From Frankia sp. AgB32 (GTDB lineage: Bacteria; Actinomycetota; Actinomycetes; Frankiales; Frankiaceae), in the NCBI RefSeq assembly GCF_023243045.1, contig NZ_JALKFX010000045.1, forward strand, positions 1 through 52,199: a stretch of 52,199 nt of DNA, read 5' to 3'. The notes beneath the pieces are model-generated. The model saw only the letters and a program-made list of their open reading frames with translations, did not search any database and was not told the origin of the DNA. The stretch's first letter is position 1; each line of letters starts with the position of its first letter. Below are positions 42,457 through 49,321 of this stretch, in pieces. The position numbers were made by a program, and so were the translations under genes.

Positions 42457-42482
42457 GATTGTGTTAGAGGTCCTTCCGCGGC

Positions 42483-42509
42483 GGGAACGTCTCGGCTGGC
42501 CAGAACGTT
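42483..42509 (+). promoter_or_regulatory. SigR/SigH-type promoter of rbpA
   Basis: GGGAAC (-35, 42483-42488), exactly 18 bases, then GTT (-10, 42507-42509). This equals the SigR/SigH consensus GGGAAY-N18-GTT. Transcription would begin near 42515, leaving a leader of about 38 bases to the rbpA ATG. rbpA is a known SigR target in Streptomyces. Confidence 0.8.
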
Positions 42510-42552
42510 GTGGACGGGTAGTTGCATACGACTCGACGCTCGGAGGAGTTAT

Positions 42553-42903
42553 ATGGGCGAGCGCATCCTGCGGGGAAGCCGTCTCGGTGCCGTGTCCTAC
42601 GAGACTGACCGCAGTACCGAGCTTGCCCCGCGGCAGTCGGCGTCCTATGACTGTCCCAATGGCCATCAGTTCACGATGCCTTTCGCGGCGGAGGCTGAGG
42701 TGCCGTCGGTGTGGGAGTGCCGGGTCTGTGGTGGGGCGTCGGTGATCGTCGATGGTGAGCGGCCGGAGCCGAAGAAGGCGAAGCCGCCGCGGACGCACTG
42801 GGACATGCTGATGGAGCGTCGGACCACCGACGATCTGGAGGAGGTTCTGGCGGAGCGGCTGGCGGTGTTGCGGGGCACCGGTGAGGGGCGGCGTAGCGCC
42901 TGA
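42553..42903 (+). CDS. rbpA: RNA polymerase-binding protein RbpA
   Basis: 116 residues. It opens MGERILRGSRLGAVSYETD, with the N-terminal tail that enters the RNA polymerase cleft. The zinc-ribbon core domain is YDCPNGHQFTMPFAAEAEVPSVWECRVCG; a basic linker (EPKKAKPPRTHWDMLMERR) touches promoter DNA; and the sigma-interaction domain is TTDDLEEVLAERLAVLR. RbpA binds RNA polymerase with the primary sigma factor, stabilises the open complex and raises tolerance to rifampicin. GGAGGAG is seven bases before ATG 42553. A SigR-type promoter lies upstream and a strong terminator downstream. Confidence 0.97.
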   Translation: MGERILRGSRLGAVSYETDRSTELAPRQSASYDCPNGHQFTMPFAAEAEVPSVWECRVCGGASVIVDGERPEPKKAKPPRTHWDMLMERRTTDDLEEVLAERLAVLRGTGEGRRSA

Positions 42904-42937
42904 GTGGTGCCTGCGGCGGGTTGCTGTGGGTGGTGGA

Positions 42938-42969
42938 GGGTCGGGCACGGTGTGCGTGCCCGACCCTTT
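42938..42969. terminator. 12-bp perfect hairpin between rbpA and lnt-ppm1
   Basis: GGGTCGGGCACG (42938-42949) pairs with CGTGCCCGACCC (42955-42966) around GTGTG, followed by TTT. It lies between convergent stop codons and should end both transcripts. Confidence 0.85.
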
Positions 42970-42998
42970 GGCGTGTCTGGGTGCCGGGGTGTGGGTGG

Positions 42999-45845
42999 TT
43001 AGTGGCTGGTGGTGACGTTGCCGGGTTGGTCGGCGTCGTCGGCGTGCTGGTCGTTGCGGGTGGTTTGGGTGGGGGTGTTCTGCGGTGTGGGGGGCTGGTC
43101 GCTGCCGGCGCCGGTGAGGCTGGTGGGGCGGGGTGTGGGTGGGCGGCGGCGGTGGGTGGCGGCCCACAGGGCGACGCGCCAGAAGGCTTCGGCGACGATG
43201 GTGTTGCTCATCTTGGAGGTGCCGCGGGCGCGTTCGACGAAGGTGATGGGGACTTCGGTGACGCGGAAGCCGGAGCGCCAGGCCTGCCAGGCGAGGTCGA
43301 CCTGGAAGCAGTAGCCCTGGGAGACGACTCCGGTGAGGTCGCGGTCGCGTAGGACGTCGGCGCGGTAGGCGCGGTAGCCGGCGGTGGCGTCTCGCAGCGG
43401 CATGCCGAGGGCGGCGCGGACGTAGATGTTGGCGCCGCGGGAGAGCAGGAGGCGTCGGCGGGGCCAGTTGTGGACTTCTCCCCCGGGTACCCAGCGGGCG
43501 CCGATGGCGAGGTCGGCGTGGTCGAGGGCGGCGAGCAGGCGGGGTAGTTGTTCGGGTTGGTGGGAGCCGTCGGCGTCCATTTCGACGATGACGGTGTAGT
43601 CGTGTTCGAGGGCCCAGGTGAAGCCGGCGACGTAGGCGGTGCCGAGGCCGGATTTGCCGGGTCGGTGCAGGACGTGGATGTGGGGGTCCTCGGCGGCGAG
43701 TGCGTCGGCTATGTCGCCGGTGCCGTCGGGGCTTGCGTCGTCGATGACGAGCAGGTCGACCGTCGGGTTCGCCGCGCGTAGACGCCGGGCGGTGTCCTGG
43801 AGGTTGTCCCGTTCGTTGTAGGTCGGGACGCAGACGACGACGCGGTGGTGATCCACGCGGTTCCTTTCCTGATCGGGGGCCATGTCCGTCAGCCCGGCCC
43901 GGGGGGCGTCACCGAGGGTGCCGTCTCGCGGGGCGGTGGTGGCCTGCGGGGTGGTGCGGGTGCGGTCCGGGCCGCTGGTGGTGTGGTCGCGGCGGCGGTG
44001 GAACGCTCCCGCCATCATGGCGCCCAGGCCGAGGATGAGCAGCACCGCCTCGGGGAGGTCGCCGGCGCGGTCGGCGAGGGTGCGGCTGGTGCGCAGGGGC
44101 AGCGTCGCGGTGAGGACGGCGGACTGGTAGAGGCCGCTGGTGGCGAGCAGGGTGCCGTCGGGGGTGATGAGGGCGCTCTGGCCGCTGGTGGAGACCTGGA
44201 TGGTGGCACGTCCGTGTTCGACGGCGCGTAGGCGGGACATGGCGAGTTGCTGTTGGCTTTCGCCTTTGCGACCGAAGGAGGCGTTGTTGGTCTGGATGAC
44301 GAGGATTTGCGCGCCGTGGTCGATGGTGTCGCGGACGAGGTCGTCGTAGGCGACTTCGAAGCAGATGACGTCGCCGAGGGTGGTGCCGGCGGCGGTGAGG
44401 GCTCCGGGGGTGTGGCCGGGTTGGAAGTCGCTGGGCATGTCGTCGGCGAAGCGGCTGATGAGGTGGGTGAGCAGGGCGCGGCCGGGGAGGTATTCGGCGA
44501 AGGGTACGGGGTGGCGTTTGACGTACATCTGGCCGGTGAAGCCGTCGGCGGTCCAGATCATGCCGGCGTTGCGGACGTGGCCGGGTCCGGGTCCGTCGAG
44601 GACGGCGCCGATGAGGACGGGTGCGCCCGCGGTGCGGGCGGCGTCGCGCAGGGCGGCGGCGACGGTGGGGTCGCGGGTGGGGTCGAGGTCGGAGGAGTTC
44701 TCGGGCCACAGGACGAGGTCGGGGGCCGGGCTGCGGCCGGCGGCGACGTCGGCGGCGAGCTGGTGGGTTTGGGTGAGGTGGTTGGCGGTGACCTGGAAGG
44801 CGCGGCCGAGGGCGTGGATGCCGCCGTCGGCGGGGACGTTGCCCTGGATGGCGGCGATGGTGCGGGTGCCGTTCTGGGCGGCGGTGGGCAGGGGGACGAG
44901 TGGGCCGGTGAGGGTGAGGGCGAGGGCGCCGAGCAGGGGTGGGGCGAGGGGACGGGGGGTGTGCTGCCAGGTGTGGTGGCGTAGGGCGTGGTGGGTGTGC
45001 GGCGCGGCGTGGGCGAGCAGGGCGCCGAGGAGGGCGACGGTGGCGGTGAGGGTGGGGGCGCCGGCGAGGGCGACCAGCGGGGTCAGCGGGCTGTGGGACT
45101 GGGTGAAGGCGAGGCGTCCCCAGGGGAATCCGCCGAAGGGGGCGCGGTCGCGCAGTGCTTCCTGGGCGGTCCACACGGCGCCGGTCCACAGCCACGGGGC
45201 GGGTAGGCGCCAGACGAGGGTGGTGGCGGGGGCGACGAGCGCGAGGATGGCGGCTTCGGCGGCGGCGAGGATGATCCAGGCATCGGTGCCGACGAAGGAG
45301 ACGAAGCGCAGGAGCGGGAGGAAGAAGGCGAGGGCGAACAGGAACCCGAGGGCGTAGGAGGCGCGCAGGCGGCGGCCGCGGACGGTGAGGGTGAGCAGGG
45401 TGACGGCCAGTGGTGCCAGCGGCCAGGCGCCGACGGGTGGGGTGGCGAGGTAGAGCAGGAGGCCGCCGGTGATGGCGGTGAGTGCGGGTGGGGTGCGTCG
45501 GCGCAGGGTGGCGCGGCGGGTGGAGGTGCGGGTCGACTCCCCCGGGCTGCACTCCCCCGGGCTGCACTCCCCCGGGCTGGGATTCCTTGGGATCGGTGTG
45601 CTGGTGGTCGTGTCCCCCGGGGCTGGTTCAGGTGCTGTGGGGGTGGTGGTGGCGCGGGTGTGGTCGGGCGGTGGGGCGGGTGCCGGCGTGGTGGCGGGGT
45701 CACCGGCCGCCTGGTCCGTGGGGCGGGGGCGGGCCGGCGAGGAGGTCACCGGTTCAGTTTCGGTCACGGTGGGGGCGCTGACCAAGCCGGCCCCGCCGGG
45801 GTGGTGCCGGCGGCGGGGTTCGGGTGGCGGCTGGCGCGGCTTCAC
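42999..45845 (-). CDS. ppm1: Apolipoprotein N-acyltransferase fused to polyprenol-phosphomannose synthase
   Basis: 948 residues. A disordered leader with SPGEC repeats (about 88-103) is followed by an Lnt domain with several helices and a nitrilase-like catalytic fold. Its triad is Glu in VLWPENSSDLD (about 381), Lys in YVKRHPVPFAEYLPGR (about 442) and Cys in DVICFEVAY (about 495). From about 655 a GT2 Ppm synthase follows (VVCVPTYNERDNLQDTARRL, IDDASPDGTGDIA, VIVEMDADGSHQPEQLP with the DxD, AIGARWVPGG, GYCFQVDLAWQAW). The fusion makes mature triacyl lipoproteins and polyprenol-phosphomannose for lipoglycan and glycoprotein mannosylation, as in M. tuberculosis Ppm1. Translation starts at GTG 45845 with AAGG upstream. 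Confidence 0.95.
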   Translation of the reverse strand: MKPRQPPPEPRRRHHPGGAGLVSAPTVTETEPVTSSPARPRPTDQAAGDPATTPAPAPPPDHTRATTTPTAPEPAPGDTTTSTPIPRNPSPGECSPGECSPGESTRTSTRRATLRRRTPPALTAITGGLLLYLATPPVGAWPLAPLAVTLLTLTVRGRRLRASYALGFLFALAFFLPLLRFVSFVGTDAWIILAAAEAAILALVAPATTLVWRLPAPWLWTGAVWTAQEALRDRAPFGGFPWGRLAFTQSHSPLTPLVALAGAPTLTATVALLGALLAHAAPHTHHALRHHTWQHTPRPLAPPLLGALALTLTGPLVPLPTAAQNGTRTIAAIQGNVPADGGIHALGRAFQVTANHLTQTHQLAADVAAGRSPAPDLVLWPENSSDLDPTRDPTVAAALRDAARTAGAPVLIGAVLDGPGPGHVRNAGMIWTADGFTGQMYVKRHPVPFAEYLPGRALLTHLISRFADDMPSDFQPGHTPGALTAAGTTLGDVICFEVAYDDLVRDTIDHGAQILVIQTNNASFGRKGESQQQLAMSRLRAVEHGRATIQVSTSGQSALITPDGTLLATSGLYQSAVLTATLPLRTSRTLADRAGDLPEAVLLILGLGAMMAGAFHRRRDHTTSGPDRTRTTPQATTAPRDGTLGDAPRAGLTDMAPDQERNRVDHHRVVVCVPTYNERDNLQDTARRLRAANPTVDLLVIDDASPDGTGDIADALAAEDPHIHVLHRPGKSGLGTAYVAGFTWALEHDYTVIVEMDADGSHQPEQLPRLLAALDHADLAIGARWVPGGEVHNWPRRRLLLSRGANIYVRAALGMPLRDATAGYRAYRADVLRDRDLTGVVSQGYCFQVDLAWQAWRSGFRVTEVPITFVERARGTSKMSNTIVAEAFWRVALWAATHRRRPPTPRPTSLTGAGSDQPPTPQNTPTQTTRNDQHADDADQPGNVTTSH

Positions 45846-45886
45846 CCCTCGACCTTATCGAACGTCTGTGCGAACATCTGGGTGGG

Positions 45887-47431
45887 TCAGGTGAGGGTGT
45901 CGTGGAGGATCTGGCCGCGCAGGACGGTGCGGCGGCAGGTGGGGGTGGGTTCGTGCGGGTCGGGTAGTGCGCCGGGGTGCCGCGCGGTGGTGTCGGGGCG
46001 GTCCCAGATGGCGTAGGTGGCGGGGTGGCCGGGGGCGAGGATGCCGTGGCCGTCGTGGGCGGCGTGGGCGGCGCGCCAGCCGCCGCGGGTGGCGGCGAGC
46101 AGGGCGGCGTGGGGGGTGAGGCGGGCGGCGGGGTTGTGGTGGCCGGTGGCGGCGTGGATCGCCCCCCAGGGGTCGAGGGGGGTGACGGGGGCGTCGGAGC
46201 CGAAGGCGAGGGTGATGCCGGCTCGGGCCAGGGCGGCGTAGGGGTTGGTGGCCTGGGCGCGGGTGGGTCCGAGGCGGGTGGCGTACATGGCGTGCGGGCC
46301 GCCCCAGCGGGCGTCGAAGGCGGGTTGGGTGGAGATGACGAGGTTGTGGGCGGCGATCCGGGCCACCTGCGTGGGGGTGATCATTTCTGCGTGTTCGAGG
46401 CGGTGGCGGCCGGCGGCGATGCGGCCGCGTCCGAGGGTGGTGGCGGCGGCGTCGAGGCCGTCGAGGACGGTGGTGATGGCGGCGTCGCCGATGGTGTGGA
46501 AGCCGGTTTGGCGGCGGGCGTGGGTGGCGGCCAGGACGATGTCGCGGATGGTGTGGGAGTCGAGGTGCAGGGTGCCGTGGTGGGGGGCGTCGGTGTAGGG
46601 GGTGTGCAGGGCGGCGGTGTGGGAGCCGAGGGAGCCGTCGACGAAGATGTCGCCTCCCCAGGCGACGTCGAGGTCGAGCGCGGTGGGCAGGTCACCGGCC
46701 CAGTAGCCGGTGATGTGGGGGCCGGGGGTGGTGGCGGCGTGGGCGAGCAGGCCGGCGAGGTCGTCGGCGGAGGAGACGTCGGGGCCGGCCATTTCGTGCA
46801 GGGCGGCGATGCCGAGGGTGGCGGCGTGGGTGCGGGTGGCCTGCCAGGCGTCGCGGCGTTGGCTGGGCAGGAGGGTGGCGTCTGCGGTGCGCCGGGCGGT
46901 GTGGTGGGCGTCGCCGGTGACGCGGCCGTCGGGGTGCCAGCCGGGGTGGTGGGCGGCGCGGGCGGCGGCGGCGAGCGCGGTGGAGATGACGGCGGTGTGG
47001 CCGTCGACGCGGGCGAGGTAGACGGCGGCGCCGTCGGTGGCGCGGTCGAGTTCGGTGGCGGTGGGGGGTGTGGGGTCTGGCCAGCGGGTTTCGTCCCAGC
47101 CGGTGCCGAACACGGTGGTGTGGCGGCGGTGGTGGTGGGCGAGGGCGTCGAGGGCGTGGGTGCGGGTGGGGGCGGTGCTGAGGTCGAGGCCGGTGAGGGC
47201 GAGGCCGGTGGCGGTGGTGTGGATGTGGGCGTCGACGAAGGCGGGGGTGATCAGGGCGCCGTCGAGGGTGAGGATGGTGTCGGCGTGCAGGGTGGCGGCG
47301 TCGTCGTCGGTGCCGATCCAGGTGATGGTGGTGGTGTCGGTGAGCATGGCGGTGGCGGTGGGGTTGGTGGGGGTGTGGATGTGGCCGCCGCGGTAGAGGA
47401 CGGTGCGGTGGCGGGTGGTGGGAGTGGTCAC
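45887..47431 (-). CDS. Amidohydrolase family 3 protein
   Basis: 514 residues. The N-terminal beta-sandwich (VLYRGGHIHTPTNP) leads to TPAFVDAHIHTTATG (first metal pair). Then come VDGHTAVIST, GDIFVDGSLGSHTAAL (Lys/Asp region of the YtcJ group), GFHTIGDAAITTVLDGL, RLEHAEMITP, ISTQPAFDARWG, and the Asp motif TLAFGSDAPVTPLDPWGAIHAAT. It is a complete metallo-hydrolase, with the substrate unknown. GTG 47431. The Lrp gene lies 57 bases upstream on the same strand and could control it. Downstream, 41 bases separate it from lnt-ppm1, so these three may be co-transcribed. Confidence 0.9.
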   Translation of the reverse strand: MTTPTTRHRTVLYRGGHIHTPTNPTATAMLTDTTTITWIGTDDDAATLHADTILTLDGALITPAFVDAHIHTTATGLALTGLDLSTAPTRTHALDALAHHHRRHTTVFGTGWDETRWPDPTPPTATELDRATDGAAVYLARVDGHTAVISTALAAAARAAHHPGWHPDGRVTGDAHHTARRTADATLLPSQRRDAWQATRTHAATLGIAALHEMAGPDVSSADDLAGLLAHAATTPGPHITGYWAGDLPTALDLDVAWGGDIFVDGSLGSHTAALHTPYTDAPHHGTLHLDSHTIRDIVLAATHARRQTGFHTIGDAAITTVLDGLDAAATTLGRGRIAAGRHRLEHAEMITPTQVARIAAHNLVISTQPAFDARWGGPHAMYATRLGPTRAQATNPYAALARAGITLAFGSDAPVTPLDPWGAIHAATGHHNPAARLTPHAALLAATRGGWRAAHAAHDGHGILAPGHPATYAIWDRPDTTARHPGALPDPHEPTPTCRRTVLRGQILHDTLT

Positions 47432-47488
47432 GAGTGGTGAGTGTGCGCGGTGGGGTGCTCGGGTGGGTGGTGCGTCGGCCGCGGTGGG

Positions 47489-47932
47489 TCAGAGCGCTGG
47501 GGGGCGGCCTTCGTAGGGGGTGGAGAGCACGACCATGGTGCGGGTGAAGACGTTGGCGGCGGCGCGGATGCGTTGCAGGAGGTTCTCGAGGTCGGCGGGG
47601 CTGGCGACGCGCACTTTGAGCAGGTAGCTTTCGTGGCCGGCGACGCTGTGGCAGGCCTCGATCTCGACGATGTGGGCGAGGCGGTCGGCGGCGTCGTCGG
47701 GTTGGCTCGGGTCGATCGGGGTGATCGAGACGAACGCGGTGAGGGGCAGGCCGACCTGGGCAGGGTCGACGAGCGCGGTGTAGGAGGTGATGACACCGCG
47801 TTGTTCCAGGCGGCGGACGCGCTGATGGACGGCGGAGACCGACAGGCCGGTCGCCCGGCCGAGGTCGGTGAAACTCATCCGCCCATCTCTGCACAGCATC
47901 TGCACGATTCGTCGGTCGAGATCTTCCAGCAC
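47489..47932 (-). CDS. Lrp/AsnC-family transcriptional regulator
   Basis: About 147 residues. The N-terminal AsnC HTH is LEDLDRRIVQMLCRDGRMSFTDLGRATGLSVSAVHQRVRRLEQRGVITSYTALVDPAQVG. The C-terminal RAM ligand/oligomerisation domain has AFVSITPIDPSQPDDAADRLAHIVEIEACHSVAGHESYLLKVRVASPADLENLLQRI. Such proteins sense amino acids and bind DNA as octamers. GTG 47932 gives the typical MLEDLDRRI start; GTG 47950 would add six residues. Divergent from the 5'-3' exonuclease gene. Confidence 0.92.
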   Translation of the reverse strand: MLEDLDRRIVQMLCRDGRMSFTDLGRATGLSVSAVHQRVRRLEQRGVITSYTALVDPAQVGLPLTAFVSITPIDPSQPDDAADRLAHIVEIEACHSVAGHESYLLKVRVASPADLENLLQRIRAAANVFTRTMVVLSTPYEGRPPAL

Positions 47933-48106
47933 GATCCGGAGCGTACGCACGCGGACGTGGCGGTAGTGGTGGTTTTCTGGTCCGTTGCCTGGTCCCGGTG
48001 GGACAGCCGGTACGGTCGCGGCTGGAGTGTGTCGTCGGTGTGGGGCCGGGGGCGCGCGGGTGGCCGGGGTGCCGGGCGGGTCCGGGTGGTGGGTGAGGGG
48101 GCGGGT

Positions 48107-49051
48107 GTGAGGACGGCCGGTGGTGGCGGGCTGATGGTGGTGGATACGCCGTCGTTGTATTTCCGGGCGTTCTACGGGGTGCCGCGGGCGGGGCGGGCGG
48201 CCGACGGGACGCCGGTGGGGGCGGTGCGGGGGCTGCTCGATGTGCTGGCCCGGCAGGTGCGGGAGGTGCGGCCGCGGCAGCTGGTGTGCTGTTTCGACGC
48301 GGACTGGCGGCCGGCGTTCCGGGTGGCGTTGCTCGCGTCGTACAAGGCGCATCGGGTGGCGGAGTCGGTGGGTGGTCGGGAGGCGGAGGCGGTCGAGGAG
48401 GATCTGCTGGTCCAGTTGCCGATCATCGATGAGGTGTTGGACGCGTTCGGGATCGCGCGGGTGTCGGTGGCGGGGTTCGAGGCCGATGACGTGATCGGGA
48501 CGTTGGCGACGCGTCATCAGGGTGCGGTGGATGTGCTCAGTGGGGATCGGGATCTGTTTCAGCTTGTCGATGACGTGGCCGGGGTGCGGGTGCGGTATGC
48601 GGTGGAGCGGTTCGCGGTGGTGGATGAGGCGTCGGTGACGGCCCGGTATGGCATTCCGGGGCGGGCGTATGCGGATTTCGCGGTGTTGCGGGGTGATCCG
48701 AGTGATGGGTTGCCGGGGGTGGCGGGGATCGGAGCGAAGACGGCGGCGGTGTTGCTGGGGCGGTGCGGGTCGCTGGCGGCGGTGCTGGCGGCGGTGGAGG
48801 GGGCGCCGGCGGCGGGTGTGGTGGAGGGGGTGTCGGCGGCGGTGCGTCGGCGGCTGGTGGCGGCGCGGGACTATCTGGAGGTGGCGCCGCGGGTGGTGGC
48901 GGTGGTGCGGGACCTTCCGTTGGGTGAGGTCGGTGGGGTGGTGGGGGCGCCGGCTGATCCGGTGGGGCTGGCCGCGTTGGGTGCGAGGTGGGGGGTGGCC
49001 GGGTCGGTGGGGCGGTTGGAGTCGGCGTTGCGTGTGGTCGCCGGCGGCTGA
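48107..49051 (+). CDS. 5'-3' exonuclease (PolA N-domain/FEN family)
   Basis: 314 residues. The metal-binding acidic motifs are all present: LMVVDTPSLYFRAFYG (Asp of block A), LVCCFDADWRPAFRV, VAGFEADDVIGTLA, VLSGDRDLFQLV, and the helix-3-turn-helix LRGDPSDGLPGVAGIGAKTAAVLLGRCG. It is a stand-alone 5' nuclease that removes flaps or RNA primers with a partner polymerase. The window's PolA-like protein (38255-40198) lacks this domain, but has its own motif A defect. GTG 48107 has GAGGGG six to ten bases upstream; ATG 48134 is an alternative. The codons end mainly in G, typical of the right arm. Confidence 0.93.
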   Translation: MRTAGGGGLMVVDTPSLYFRAFYGVPRAGRAADGTPVGAVRGLLDVLARQVREVRPRQLVCCFDADWRPAFRVALLASYKAHRVAESVGGREAEAVEEDLLVQLPIIDEVLDAFGIARVSVAGFEADDVIGTLATRHQGAVDVLSGDRDLFQLVDDVAGVRVRYAVERFAVVDEASVTARYGIPGRAYADFAVLRGDPSDGLPGVAGIGAKTAAVLLGRCGSLAAVLAAVEGAPAAGVVEGVSAAVRRRLVAARDYLEVAPRVVAVVRDLPLGEVGGVVGAPADPVGLAALGARWGVAGSVGRLESALRVVAGG

Positions 49052-49321
49052 GGTGGTGCTGGGGGGGTTCGGGTGGTCCTGGGGGTTCGAAGGTGGTGCG
49101 GGTGGCTGCGGGGTGGTGGCTGTGACGGTGGGGCTGCTGGCGGGCGGGGGGTGGGGTGGACGGTAGGTTCTGCGGGCGTACCGCGACTCGGGCATCCGAC
49201 GGTGAACGGCGCGGAGGCGTCGCGGGGGGCGGATCGTCGCCTAGGGTTGCGCAGCGGAGGTGCAGCGGCTCGTCCGTGGGACGTGTTGACGGTGTGGGTG
49301 CCCGGTGGGGGTGTCCCGGTG

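Noticed and set aside
45977-47440. Gly-rich plus-strand frame opposite the amidohydrolase
   Set aside because: Almost only Gly, Val, Ala and Glu, an artefact of G-rich wobble positions; the minus strand has the metal motifs.
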